64,000 nt of DNA from Doris montereyensis (lineage: Eukaryota > Mollusca > Gastropoda > Nudibranchia > Dorididae): positions 5,001 to 69,000 of the forward strand of contig JAXRKP010000854.1 in assembly GCA_037039925.1 (NCBI GenBank), read 5' to 3'. Below the pieces are notes generated by a model. That model ran no database searches, was not told the DNA's origin, and saw only the letters and a program-made list of their open reading frames with translations. Below are positions 12,790 to 26,810 of this stretch, one piece after another; within the stretch, counting starts at the first letter, position 1, and the number at the start of each line of letters is the position of its first letter. The position numbers and the translations under genes are program-made.

Positions 12790-15700
12790 CTCTCTCTCTC
12801 GCTCAAAAACTACTTCTTCATAAGTTCTACGTCCCCTTTGCCCCATAAGTTATTTTCAGGAAGCTTACTTCTTCATAGGTTCTTAACATATTGTCCCTTT
12901 CGTCCTTTTGCCCCACAGGTTGTAGGAAACTAGATCTGTAAATAGTTTCTACGTGCCCTTCCTACCATAAGTTGGAGAAAGCTACTTCTTCCATATGTTC
13001 TACGTCCCCTTTCCCCATAAGTTTGTCATACAGGTTGAAGAAGGGTACTTGCCCTTTCATAGTTGTTCTTCCACATTCCTTTTGTTACAGGTTGTCATAC
13101 TTTGTTCTAAGAAGCAATTTCTTCATAGGTTCTACTCGCCCTTTGCCCCATAAGTTTTAGGAATCTACGTATTCTTAGGTTCTTCATCTTTTTTGTCCCA
13201 TACGTTGTAGGGATCTACGTTTTCATAGGTTCTACGTCCCCTGTATCCAATTGGTTGTAGGAAGCAACTTCTTCATAGGTTCGACGTCGTCATTGTCCCA
13301 TATGTTGTAGGTAACTGCTTCTCCTTAGTTCCTACGTCCCCTTTGTCCCATTGCTTGTACAAACTTTTTTCATAGGTTCTTTGTCCCCTTTGCCTCATAG
13401 GTTAGAGAAGTTATTGTTCATACGTTCTACGTCGCCTTTGCCCCATAGGCTGTTGAAATCTACATCTTCATAGGTTTTACTTATTGGCTCTGCCACCTTT
13501 GCCCCATAGTTTGTAGAAAGCTACTTCTTCATAAGTTCTACGTCCCCTTATCCCCATAGGTTAGAGAAAGTTATTCTTCATAAGGTCTACGCCACCTTTG
13601 CCCCATAGGTCGTAAAAAGCTACTTCGTCACTGGTTCTACGTCCCCTTTACCTCATAAGTTGTGGAAAGCTACTTCGTCATAGATTCTACATCCTCTTTG
13701 CCCCATAGGTTGTAAAAAGCTACTTCGTCATAGGTTCTACGTCCCCTTTGCCCCATAGGTTGTAAAAAGCTACTTCGTCATAGATTCTACGTCCCCATCG
13801 TCCCATAGGCTGTAGAAAGCTACTTCTTCATAGGTTCTACGTATTGGCCCAACCCCCTGTGCCCCACAGGTTGTAGGAAACTACATCTATATAGTTTTTT
13901 TCGTCCCTTTTGTCCCATAGGTTGTATAAAGCTACTTCTTCATATGTAATATGTCCCCTTTGTCCCATACGTTGTAAAAAATGCTTGTTCATAGGTTCTA
14001 CATCCCATACATCGTGAGAAGCTGTTTCTTCATAGGTTTTACTTCGCCGTCACCCCATAGGTTATAAGAAGATACATATTCATAGGTTATACGTCCCCTT
14101 TGCCCAAAAGGTTATAGGAAGCTAGTTCTAGGTAGATTATACGTCCACTTTGTCCCTAGGTTGTAGAAAGCTACTTCTTCAGAGGCTCTACATCCTCGTT
14201 TCCCCATGGGTTGTAGAAAGCTACTTCTTCAGAGGTCTATATTTCTACGTCCTTGTTTCCCCATGGGTTGTAGAAAACTACTTCTTCGTAGATTCTACGT
14301 CCCCTTTGCCCCATAGGTTGTAGAAAGCTACTTCTTCAGAGGTTCTACTTCCTCGTTTCCCCATCGGTTATAGAAAGTTAATTCTTCAGAGGTTCTACGT
14401 CCTCGTTTCCCCATCGGTTGTAGAAAGCTACATCTTCATAGGTTCGGCGTCCCCTTTATTCCATAAGTTGTAGGAAGCTACGTATTCATATGTGCTACGT
14501 CCCTTTGGAGCCATATGTTGTAGGAAGCTACTTCTTCATAGGTTATACGTCCCCTGTGCCACATAGGTTATGGAAAGCTACTTCTCAATAGTTACTACGC
14601 CCCCTTTGTAGGAAGATACCTATTCATAGGTTATACGTCTCCGTTGCCCCATATGTTATATAAAGCTACTTCTTCATAGGTTCTACGTCGCCTTTGTCGC
14701 ATAGTTGTAAAAAGTGACTTCTTCATAGGTTGTACGCCCCCCTTGTCCCATTGGTTGTAGAAAGCTACTTGTTCAGAGGTTTTACGTCCCCTCTGCCCCA
14801 TTGGTTGTAGGAATCTACTTCTATATAGGTTTCACGTATACCTTTGCTCGATAGGTTGTAGAAAGATGCGTCTTCATAGGTTCTACGTCCCCTGTGTGCC
14901 ATAAGTTGTAGGAAGTTAATTCTTTATAGGCTCTACGTCCTCTATACCCCATAAGTTGTAGAACATTACTTCTTCATATGTTGAACGTCCCATTTACCCC
15001 TTAGGTTATAGAAAGCTACTTCTTTATCGATTCTACGTCCCCTTCGCTTCATAGGTTGTAGAAAGTTACTTCTTTATAAGTACAACGTCCCTTTGTCCCG
15101 TGAGTTGTAGAAAGCTACATATATATGTGCTACATCCCTTTTCAGCCATATGTTGTAGGAAGCTACTTCTTCATAGGTTCTACGTCCTCTTTGCCCCATA
15201 GCTTGTAGAAAGCTAATTCTTCATATGTTCTACGTCCCCTTTGCCCCATAAGTTGTAGAAAGCTCCTTCTTCAAAGGTTCTACGTCCCCTTTGCCCCATA
15301 AGTTGTAGAACGCTACTTCTTCACAGGTTCTACGTCCCCTGTGCCCCATAACTTGTAGAAAGCTACTTTTTCATAGGTTCTACGTCCCCTTAGCCCCATA
15401 AGTTGTAGAATGCTACCTCTTCATAGGTTCTACTCCCCTTTGCCCCATAAGTTGTAGAAAGCTATTTCTTTATAGGTTGTACGTTCCCTTAGCCCTATAA
15501 GTTGTTGAAAGCTACTTCTTCATATGTTCTACGTTCCCTTAGCCCTATCAGTTGTAGAAAGCTACTTCTTTATATGTTCTACGTCCCCTTAGCCCCATAA
15601 GTTTTAGAAAGATACTTTTTCATAGGTGTTACGTCTTCTTTGCCCCATAGATTCTAGGAAGCTACTTCTTCATAGGTTTTACGTCTTCTTTGCCCCATAG

Positions 15701-16390
15701 ATTTTAGGAAGCTACTTCTTCATAGGTTTTACGTCTTCTTTGGCCCATAGATTTTAGGAAGCTACTTCTTCATAGGGTTTACGTCTTCTTTGCCCCATAG
15801 ATTTTAGGAAGCTACTTCTTCATAGGTTTTACATATTCTTTGCCCCATAGATTTTAGGAAGCTACTTCTTCATAGGTTCGACGTCCCTTTTTGTCCCATA
15901 GGTTGTAGAAGGCTACTTCTTCATAAGTTCTACGTCCCCGTAGCCCCATACGTTGTAGAAAGCTACTTCTTCATAAGTTATACGTCCCCTTTGCCCTATA
16001 AGTTGTAGAAAGCTGCTTTGTCATATGTTTTACGTCTTTTTTTTGCCCCGTAGATTTTAGAAAGCTACTTCTTCATAGGTTCGATGTCCTCTTTATCGCA
16101 TAAGATGTAAGAAGCTACATATTTATTTGTGCCATGTCTGTCCCTTTTGAGCTATATGTTGTAGAAAGCTACTCCGTAATAGGTTCGACGTCCCTTTGCC
16201 CCATAAGTTGTAGATAACTAGTCCTTCATAGGTTCTACGTCCCCTTTGCCCCATAAGTTATAGAAAACTACTCCTTCATAGGTTCTACGTCCCCTTTGCT
16301 CTATAAGTTGTAGAAAACTATTCCTTCATAGGTTCTACGTCCCATTTGCCCCATAGGTTGCCGGAAGCTACTTCTTCACAGGTTCGCCAG
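12790..16390 (+). repeat. 50-bp tandem array, main block, about 70 copies
   Basis: The unit is GTTGTAGAAAGCTACTTCTT, CATAGGTTCTACGTCCCC and TTTGCCCCATAG, 50 bp in total. Units between about 15220 and 15600 are the best conserved. A local subfamily with ATTTTAGGAAGCTACTTC and TTTTACGTCTTC repeats in series at 15630-15860. Sequence drifts gradually at the left edge. Confidence 0.95.
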
Positions 16391-16585
16391 CTCACGTCGA
16401 TGAGGATGGCTACCAACCAGTAGGTGATTTTCCTCGGGGACCAGGAGTTCATTTATACGAGTAGGTATATTTACACAGCTTATATTCTCTTGCAGGCATC
16501 TATTTTTAAGCTCAAAACTTTACAATTTATACATGTAGGTATGTTTATATTAATTATATTATTTATTTAAGAATTGAATATTAAT
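16391..16585. other. Unique island after the 50-bp array
   Basis: The first ~75 bp (16391-16465) is GC-richer than its surroundings and is open in one + frame, with a peptide containing HVDEDGYQPVGDFPRGPG. It is flanked by a CAG before and GAGTAGGT after, which resemble splice sites. The peptide does not match the missing receptor segment and I could not assign it. The rest is AT-rich with no feature. Confidence 0.35.
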
Positions 16586-16845
16586 TCCATTTGCAATGTA
16601 CCGAAAAAGACGTATTCAGAATTGAAAAAATACAAGGTTGTGCAGGAGCGAGATACGCCACTGGAGATTATGACCCGACAGTGATGTCACTAGGACTCGT
16701 GAAGGGGAGAAGTGTTGGCACAGTGTGAAACGTTCATCACATGGCTCATGACAACCCGTATTCTTACCCGAGAAGTTGCTATCATCAAAACATCAGTGCT
16801 TTAGCAGCGACACACAGAGGACTGGTACAAGCTCCAGCGATGCTA
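16586..16845 (+). mobile_element. Second non-LTR retrotransposon remnant (RT C-terminus)
   Basis: One frame reads EKDVFRIEKIQGCAGARY followed by ATGDYDPTVMSLG, ending at a stop near 16729. The IEKIQ..AARY.TGDY...TVTSML..LGW pattern is the classic region after the polymerase core of Jockey/CR1-like LINEs. Beyond the stop, another frame gives RHTEDWYKL, resembling the RT..DWN.L motif near the end of such proteins. It is degenerate, with at least one stop and frame changes, and is truncated by the 38-bp array on the right. The assignment rests on motif order only. Confidence 0.55.
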
Positions 16846-19800
16846 ACCTAGGTGTAACATTGACAAATGCGCCTTTTGGCAACGCCTTGGTGGAACATCG
16901 ATAAATGCGCCTTTTGGCAACGCCTAGGCGGAAAATTAACAAATGTGCCTTTTGACAACGCCTGTGTAACATCGACAAATGTGCCTTTTGGCAACGCCTA
17001 GGTGGAACATCGATAAATGCACCTTTTGACAACGCCTATGTGTAACATCGATAAATGTGCCTTTTGATAACGTCTATGTGTAACATCGATAAATGTGCCT
17101 TTTGACAACGCCTATGTGTAACATCGATAAATGTGCCTTTTGATAACGTCTATGTGTAACATCGACAAATGTGCCTTTTGGCAACGCCTACGTGTAACAT
17201 CGATAAATGCGCCTTTTGACAACACCTATGTGTAACATCGACTAATGTGTCTTTTGACAACGTCTAGATGTAACATCAACTAATGTGCATTTCGTAACGC
17301 TTAGGTAAAACAGCTACACATGCGCCTTTTGGCAACGCCTATGTGAAACATCTACTAATGCGCCTTTCAGCAACACCTGGGTCAAACATCTACACATAGG
17401 CCTTTTGGCAACACGTAGGTGTAACATCGACTAATGTGCCCTTTGACAACGCCTACGTGTAACATCGACTAATGCGCCCTTTCACAACACCTACGTGGAA
17501 CATCGACTTATGCACCCTTTGACAATGCCTACGTGTAACATCGTCTAATGCGCCCTTTCACAACACCTACATGTAACATCGACTAATGCACCCTTTGACA
17601 ACGCCAATGTGTAACATCGACTAATGCGCCCTTTGACAACACCTACGTATAACATCGACTAATGCACCCTTTGACAACGCCTACCTCTAATATAGACTAA
17701 TGCACCTTTTGACAAGACCTAGGTGTAACATTGACTAATGCACCCTGTGACAATACCTACGTGTAAATTCGACTAATGCGCCCTTTGACAACACGTAGGT
17801 GTAACATCGACTACGGTGTTATTTGACAAGACCCAGATGTAACATCAATTAATGCGCCCTTTGACAACGCCTACGTGTAACATCGATTAATGCGCCCTTT
17901 GACAATACCTAGGTGTAACATCGACTACGGTGGGGTTTTTTGACAAGATCTAGGTGTAACAATGATTAATGTGCCCTTTGACAACGCCTTTGTGTAACAT
18001 CGACTTATGCGCCCTTTCACAACGCCTAGAGGTAACATAGACTAATGTGCCCTTTGACAATGCCTACCTGTAACATTGACTATTGTGTCCTTAGACAACG
18101 CTTAGGTGTAACGTCGACTAATGCGCCCTATGACAACGCCTAGGTGTAACATCAAATAACGCGCTTTTTGACGAGACCTAGGTGTAATATCGAATAACGC
18201 GCTTTTTGACAAAACCTAGGTGTTACACCGACTAATGCGCCTTTTGACACGACCTAGGTATAACATCCACTAATGCACCTTTGACAAGATCTAGGTGTGA
18301 CATTGACTAATGTTACTTTTGACAAGACCTAGGTGTAACATCGACTAAAGCACATTTTAACAAAACCTAGGTGTAACATCGACTAATGAAGCCTTTGACA
18401 ATACCTAGGTGTAACATCGATTAATGTAGCCTTTGACAACACTTAGGTCTAACGTCGACTAATGTAGCCTTTGACAACACCTAGATGTAACGTCGACTAA
18501 TGTGCCTTTTGACAACACCTAGGTGTAACATCGATAAATATGCCTTTTGGAAACACCTAGGTGTAACATCGACTAATGTAGCCTTTGACAACACCTAGGT
18601 GTAACGTCGACTAATGTAGCCTTTGACAACAGCTAGGTGTAACATCGACTAATGTGCTCTTTGACAACATCTAGGTGTAACATCGACTAATGTGCTATTT
18701 CACAACCACTAGGTGTAACATCGACTAATGTGCCTTTTGACAACAGCAAGGTGTAACATCGACTAATGTGCCTTTTGGCAACACCTAGGTGTAACATCGA
18801 CAAAGGTGCCTCTTAACAACACCTACGTGTAACGTCGAGAAATGTGTTTTTTGACAACACCTAGATGTAACATCGACAATGTCCCTTTTGGCAACACCCA
18901 GGTGTAACATCGACAATGTCCTTTTGGCAACACCCAGGTGTAACATCGACAAATGTGCCTTTTGGCAAGACCTAGGTATAACATCCACAAATGCACCTTT
19001 TGACAAGATCTAGGTGTGACATTGACTAATGTACCTTTTGACAATACCTAGGTGTAACATCGACTAAAGCACATTTTAACAAGACCTAGGTGTAACATCG
19101 AGTAATGCAACTTTTGACAAGTTCTAGATGTAACATCAACTAATGCGCCTTTTGACAACGCCTAGATGTAACATCGACTAACGCGGCTTTTGACAAGATC
19201 TAGGTGTAACACCGACTAATGTGTCTTTTGACAAGACCAAGGTGTAACATCGAATTAGGCGCCTTTTGACAACGCCTAGCTGTAACATCGACTAATGCAC
19301 CTTTTGACAACGCCTAGGCATAACATCGACTAATGCGTCTTTTCACAACGCCTACGTGTAACATCGACTAATGCGCTCTTTGACAACGTCTAGGTGTAAT
19401 ATAGATTAATGTAGCCTTTGACAACACTAATATGTTTTTTGACACTACCTAGGTGTAACATCGACTAATGTAGCATCTGACAACACCTAGGTGTAACGTC
19501 TACTAATGCATCCTTTGAAAACACCTAGGTGTAACATCGACTAATGTAACCTTTGTCAACGCCTACGTTTAACATTGACCAATGCGCCTTTTGACAACAC
19601 CTACCTGTAACATCGACTAATGCGCCCTTTAACAACACCTAGGTGTTACTTCGACTACAGTGCTTTTTTGACAAGACCTAGGTGTAACATCGATTAATGC
19701 GTCCTTTGACAACGCCTAGAGGTAACATAGACTAATGCGCCCTTTGACAACGCCTACGTGTAACATTGACTAGGGTGCCGTTTGACGTCGCCTACGTGCA

Positions 19801-22488
19801 ACATCGACTAATGCGTCCTTTGACAAGACTTAGGTGTAACATCGACTAATGCGTCCTTTGACAAGACTTAGGTGTAACATCGACTAATGCGTCCTTTGAC
19901 AAGACTTAGGTGTAACATCGACTAATGCGTCCTTTGACAAGACCTAGGTGTTTTGACTACAGTGCTTTTTTGACAAGACTTAGGTGTAACATCGACTAAT
20001 GTTTGACAAGACTTAGGTGTAACATCGACTAATGCGCCTTTTGACAAGACCTAGGTTTAACATCGACTAATGCACATTTGACAACACCTAGGTGTAACAT
20101 CGACTAATGCGCCATTTGACAAGACAAGGTGTAACATCGACTAATGCACCATTTGACAAGACCTAGTTGTAACATCGTCTAAAGTACCTTTTGACAAGAC
20201 CTAGGTGTAACATCGACTAATGTAGCCTTTGACAATACCTAGGTGTAACGTCGATTAATGTAGCCTTTGCCAACACTTAGGTGTAACGTCGACTAATGTA
20301 GCCTTTGCCAACACTTAGGTGTAACGTCGACTAATGTAGCCTTTGACAACACCTAGATGTAACGTCGGCTAATGTGCCTTTGCACAACACCTAGGTGTAA
20401 CATCGATAAATATGCCTTTTGCAAACACCTAGGTGTAACATCGACTAATGTAGCCTTTGACAACACCTAGGTGTAACGTCGACTAATGTAGCCTTTGACA
20501 ACAGCTAGGTGTAACATCGACTAATGTGCCCTTTGACAACACCTAGGTGTAACATCCACTAATGTGCTATTTCACAACCACTATGTGTAACAGCGACTAA
20601 TGCGCCTTTTGGCAACACCTAGATGTAACATCGACAAAGGTACCTTTTAACAACACCTAGGTGTAACGTCGCGATATGTGCATTTCAACAACACCTACGT
20701 GTAACATCGACAAATGTGTTTTTGACAACACCTAGGTGTAACATCGACAATGTCCCTTTTTGGCAACACCTAAGTATAACATCGACAAATGCGCCTTTTG
20801 GTAACACCTAGGTGTAACATCGACAAATGTGCCTTTTGGCAACACCTAGGTGTAACATCGACAGATGTGGCTTTTGGCAACACCTAGGTGTAACATCGAC
20901 AAATGTCCCCTTTGACAACACCTAGGTGTAACATCCACTAATGCCCTCTTTGACAACACCTACGTATAACTTCGACTAATGCACCCTTTAACAAGGCCTG
21001 ACTTTAACATCGACTAATGCACCTTTTGACAAGACCTAGGTGTAACATCGACTAATGCACCCTTTGACAAAACCTCCATTTAAATTTGACTAATGCGCCC
21101 TTTGACAACACCTAGGTGTAACATCAGCTACGGTGCTTTTTGACAAGACCTAGGTGTAACATCGATTAATGTGTCCTTTGACAACGCTTACGTGTAACAT
21201 CGACTTATGCGCCCTTTGACAATGCCTAGAGGTAACATAGAATAATGCGCCATTTGACAATACTTACTTGTAGCATTGACTATTGTGCCCTTTGACAACG
21301 CTTAGGTGTAACATCGACTAATGCGCCCTTTGACAACACGTAGGTGTAACATCGATTAATGTAGACTTTGACAACACCTAGGTGTAACATAGACTAATGT
21401 AGCCTTTGACAGCACTTATGGTGTAACGTTGACTAATGTAGTCTTTGACATCACCTAGGTGTAACATCGACTAATGTGCCCTTTGACAACACCTGGGTGT
21501 AACGTCTACAAATGTAGCCTTTGAAAACACATAGGTGTAAAATCGACTAATGTAGCCTTTGACAACACTAGGTGTAACGTCGACTAATGTAGTCTTTGAC
21601 AGCACTTAGGTGTAACGTCGACTAATGTAGTCTTTGACATCACCTAGGTGTAACATCGACTAATGTGCCCTTTGACAACACCTAGGTGTAACATAGACTA
21701 ATGTGCCTTTTGACAACACCTACTTGTAACATCGATTAATGCGCCCTTTGAAAACACCTAGGTGTATAATCGACTACGCTGCTTTTTTGACAAGACCTAG
21801 GTGTAACATCGATTAATGTGTCCTTTGACAACGCTTACGTGTGACATCGACTTATGCGCCCTTTGACAATGCCTAGAGGTAACATAGAATAATGCGCCCT
21901 TTGACAATGCCTACATGTAGCATTGACTATTGTGCCCTTTGACAACGCTTAGATGTAACATCGATTAATGAAGCCTTTGACAACACCTAGGTGTAACATA
22001 GACTAATATAGCCTTTGACAACACCTAGGTGTAACGTCTACTAATGTAGCCTTTGAAAACACCTAGGTGTAACATAGACTAATGTAGCCTTTGACAACAC
22101 CTAGGTGTAATATCGACTAATGTAGCCTTTGACAACACCTAGGTGTAACGTCTACTAATGTAGCCTTTGAAAACACCTAGGTGTAACATCGACTAATGTA
22201 GCCTTTGAAAACACCTAAGTGTAACGTCGACTAATTTAGCCTTTGCCATCACCTAGGTGTAACATCGACTAATGTGCCCTTTGACAACATCTAGGTGTAA
22301 CATCGACTAATGTGCCTTTTGACAACACCTAGGTGTAACATCGACTAATGTGCCTTTTGACAACACTTAGGTTTAACATCGACTAATGTGCCTTTTAACA
22401 ACACCTAAGTGTAACATCGAGAAATGTGCCTTTTGGTTACATTTAGGTGTAACATCGACAAATGTGACTTTTGGCAACACCTGGGTAT
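16846..22488 (+). repeat. 38-bp tandem array, block 1, about 148 copies
   Basis: The unit is ACCTAGGTGTAACATCGAC followed by TAATGNNNCCTTTTGACAAC, measured at exactly 38 bp (for example 50341 to 50379 in the sister block). Each good unit is centred on the perfect 12-bp palindrome ACACCTAGGTGT. Position 26-30 defines subfamilies (GCGCC, GTGCC, GTAGC, GCACC) that occur in runs. Longer duplications are visible: about 1.87 kb (GATAAATA marker at 18533 and 20405) and 646 bp (marker at 21135 and 21781). Confidence 0.96.
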
Positions 22489-23175
22489 TCTATCTGTCCC
22501 TCTAGTATTTTTACAACTTTTAAGATCAAGCTTTGTGCCTAGACGCTTTGATGAGCTGTTGTACCACAGAGCTTCACGACCGACCTGTTTTGTATTATTG
22601 CTAAGCAATTTTGGTCAGTACACAGAATACACGAGCAAAAAAGACAAAACACAGAATCCAAACAAGACTTGCATGGATGGAGTGTGTGGTCAATGATCTG
22701 CATCTTTTATTTTGTTGTGTGAAACTGTTTGAAAAACCCCCTTTCCCTTGTTAAGTTAAAGCAAAAACAAACAAACAAACAAAAAGAAGAAAAACGAGTG
22801 ACAAGACCTTAGAACACACATAAAAGCAATGTTGCTCTTTGATGTACTGACACTACTTGACAAACACCAGAGACTTAGCTTATAACAAACTGTGGCCAAT
22901 TGTTAACTATGCAATTTTTACACATTGGCTACTTTTTCCCCCTACCGTTGAAATAATTCATGTTTGGTCTCACCAATTTTATATAATTTTTGATGTTATT
23001 TTCAAAATTATTGAATTTGCCATTTGCAGTAATCAAAAACATTGACGTTTGTTTGAAGACCTGTTTTTCTTTGACAAAAATTTATGACCAAAAAAATCAT
23101 TGCATGTGCTTAATAAAAAAAACGTTATTGATAGGTTCATAAAAAAAAAATTAAATTGAAAAAAAAACAAACCCC
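22489..23175. other. 0.7 kb non-repetitive insertion inside the 38-bp array
   Basis: Unique AT-rich DNA bounded on both sides by 38-bp units (ACACCT before, ACCTAGG after). The right end is A-rich (runs near 22755-22790 and 23116-23170), so a retro-inserted segment with an A-rich tail is possible. Open frames of 60-90 codons exist but have no recognisable motif. I see no exon with suitable splice sites and phase. Confidence 0.5.
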
Positions 23176-26100
23176 CACCTAGGTGTAACATCGACTAAGG
23201 CATCCTTTTGACGACGCCTACGTGTTACATCGACTAATGCGCCTTTGACAACACCTAGGTGTAACATCGACTAATGCGCCCTTTGACAACGCCTATGTGT
23301 AACATCGACTAATGCGCCCTTTGACAACACCTACGTGTAACATCGACTAATGCGCCCTTTGACAACACCTACGTGTAACATCGACTAATGCGCCATTTGA
23401 CAACGCCTACGTGTAACATCGACTAATGCGCCCTTTGACAACGCCTACGTGTATCATCGACTAATGCACCCTTTGACAACGCCTATGTGTAACATCGACT
23501 AATGCACCCTTTGACAACACCTATGTGTAATATCGACTAATGCGCTCTTTTGACGACGCCTAAGTGTTACATCGACCAATGCGCACTTTGACAACGCCTA
23601 CGTGTAGCATCGACTAATGCACTCTTTGACAACACCTACTTTTAACATCGACTAATGCACTCTTTGATAACGGCTACGTGTAACATCGATTAATGCATCC
23701 TTTGACAACGTCTATGTGTAACATCGACTAATGCACCCTTTGACAACACCTACGTCTAACATCGAGTAATGCACCCTTTGACAACGCTTACGTTTAACAT
23801 TGACTAATGCGCCTTTTGACAACACCTACGTCTAACATCGACTATTGCGCCCTTTAACAGCACCTAGGTGTAACGTCGATTACGGTGCTTTTTGACAAGA
23901 CCTAGGTGTAACATCGATAATTGCGCTCTTTGACAACGCCTAGACGTAACATAGACTAATGCGCCCTTTGACAACGCCTACGTGTAACATCGACTAATGC
24001 ACATTTTGACAAGACCTAGGTGTAACATCGACTAATGCATCTTTTGACAAGACCTAGGTGTAACATCGACTAATGCCCATTTTGACAAGAACTAGGTGTA
24101 ACATCGACTATTGCGTCCTTTGACAAGATCTAGGTGTATCATCGACTAATGCGTCTTTTGACAAGATCTAGGTGTAACATCGACTAATGCGTCTTTTAAC
24201 AAGACCTAGGTGTAACATCGACTAAGACACCTTTTGACAAGACCTAAATGCAGCATCGACTAATGCACCTTTTGACAAGATCTAGATGTAACACCACTAA
24301 TGCGTCTTTTGACAAGACCTAGGTGCAACATCGACTAATGCGCCTTTTGACAATACCTAGGTGTAACACCGACTATTGCGTCCTTTGACAAGATCTAGGT
24401 GTAACATCGACTAATGCGTCTTTTATCTTGTAACATCGACTAATGCATCTTTTGACAAGATCTAGGTGTAACATCGACTAATGCGTCTTTTGACAAGACC
24501 TAGGTGTAACATCGACTAATGCGCCTTTTGACAATACCTAGGTGTAACACTGACTATTGCGTCCTTTGACAAGATCTAGGTGTAACACCGACTATTGCGT
24601 CATTTGACACGATCTAGGTGTAACACGACTAATGCGTCTTTTGACAAGACCTAGGTGTAACATCGACAAATTCGCCTTTTGACAAGATCTAGGTGTAACA
24701 CCGACTATTGCGTTCTTTGACAAGATCTAGATGTAACATCGACTAATGCTCCTTTTGACAACACCTAGGTGCAACATCGACTAATGTAGCCTTTGACAAC
24801 ACCTAGGTATAACATTGACTAATATAGCCTGTGACAAGACCTAGGTGTAACATCGACTAATGCGCCATTTGACAACACCTTCGTGGAACATCTACTAATG
24901 TAGCCTTTGACAACACCTAGGTGTAACATCGACTAATGTAGCCTTTGACAACACTTAGTTTAACGTCGACTAATGTAGCCTTTGACAACACATAGGTGTA
25001 ACGTTGACTAATGTGCCCTTTGACATCACCCAGGTGTAACATCGACTAATGCGCCTTTTGACAATACCTAGATGTAACATCGACTAATGTGCCTCTTGAC
25101 AACACCTAGGTTTAATATCGATTAATGTGCCTTTTGGCAACACCTAGGTGTAACATCGACAAATGTCCCTTTTAGCAACACCTAGGTGTAACGTCGAGAA
25201 ATGTGCCTTTTAACAACACCTAAGTATAACATCCACAAATGTGCCTTTTTGCTACTCCTAGGTGTAACATCCACACACATGCCTTTTGTCAAAACCTAGG
25301 TGTAACATCGACACATGTGCTTTTTGGGAACACTTAGATGTAACATCAACAAATGTGTCTTTTGGCAACACCTAAGTGTAACATCGGCAAATGTGCCTTT
25401 TGACAACACCTAGGTGTAACATCGACAAATGTGCATTTTGACAGCACCTAGGTGTAACATCGCCTAGTGTGCCTTTTAACAAAACCTAGGTGTAACAGCG
25501 ACAAATATAGCCTCTGACAACACCTAGGTGTAACAGCGACTCATTTAGCCTCTGACAACACCTAGGTGTAACATTGCTTAATGCGCCCTTTGACAATGCC
25601 TAGGTGTAACATCGACTACTGCGTCTTTTGACAACTCCTAGGTGTAACATCGACTAATGTAGCCTTTGACAACACCTAGAAATAACATCGACTAATGTAG
25701 CCTTTGACAACAACAAGGTGTAAAATCGACTAATGTAGCCTTTGGCAACACCTAGGTGTGACATCGACTAATGCAGCGTTAGACAACAATTAGGTGTAAC
25801 GTCAACTAATGTAGCATTTGACAACACCTAGATGTAACGTCGATTAATGTAGCATTTGACAACACCTAGGTGTAACGTCGACTAATGTAGCTTTTGACAA
25901 CACATAGGTGTAACATCGAGTAATGTAACCTTTGACAACACCTAGACGTAACATCGACTAATGCTCCCTCTTAAAACACCTAGGTGTAACATCGAATAAT
26001 GCACCCTTTGCCAACGCCTACGTGTAACATCGATTAATGCGCCTTTTGACAACACTTAGGTTGTAACATCGACTAATGTGCCTTTTGACAACACCGAGGT

Positions 26101-26810
26101 GTAACATCGACTAACGTGTCTTTTGACAACACCTAGGTGTAACGTCGACTAGTGTGCCTTTTAGCAAAACCTAGATGTAACAGCGACAAATGGGCCTTTT
26201 GGCAACACCTAGGTGTAACATCGACAAATGTGCCTTTTGGCAACACCTGTAACATCGACAAATGTGCCTTTTGACAACACCTAGGTGTAACATCGATAAA
26301 TGTGACTTTTGGCAACACCTAGGTGTAACATCGACAAATGTAACGTTTGGCAAAATGTGGGTGTAACATCGACAAATGTACCTTTTGGCAAAACGTGGGT
26401 TTAACATCGACAAAATGCCTTTTGGCAACACCTAGATATAACATCGAAAATGTGACTTTTGGCAAAATGTGGGTGTATCATCGACGAATATGACTTTTAG
26501 CAAAACGTGGATTTAACATCGACAACTGTGACTTTTGGCAACACCTAGGTGTAACATCGACAAATGTTTCTGTTAACAACACCTATGTGTAACGTCAAGA
26601 AATATGCCTTTCAACAACACCTATGTGTAACATCAACAAATGTGCTTTTTGACAAAACCTAGGTGTAACATCGACAAATGTGCCTTTTGACTACACCTAT
26701 GTGTAACATCAACAAATGTACCTTTTGGCAACTCCTAGGTGCAACATCGGCAAATGTGCCTTTTCACAACACTTAGGTGTAACATCGACAAATTTGCCTT
26801 TTGACAACAC
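23176..26810 (+). repeat. 38-bp tandem array, block 2, about 96 copies
   Basis: Same unit and orientation as block 1. GCGCCC/ACGTGT variants dominate at 23180-23850, AAGACC/AAGATC variants at 24000-24720, TAGCC variants to about 25930, and GTGCCTTTTGGCAAC variants near the right end. Units near 26350-26540 carry AAACGTGGGTTTAAC in place of CACCTAGGTGTAAC, which destroys the palindrome. Confidence 0.95.

Noticed and set aside
16846..22488. CRISPR-like array (short repeats at regular spacing)
   Set aside because: Units are contiguous without unique spacers, and the context is a eukaryotic intron.
22424..22696. 90-codon + frame across the 38-bp array edge and the unique insert
   Set aside because: The first third is satellite sequence and the rest has no family resemblance.
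16846..26810. Centromeric or telomeric satellite
   Set aside because: No telomere-type hexamer is present, and the arrays lie between exons of what appears to be one gene, so a chromosome-structural role cannot be claimed from sequence.
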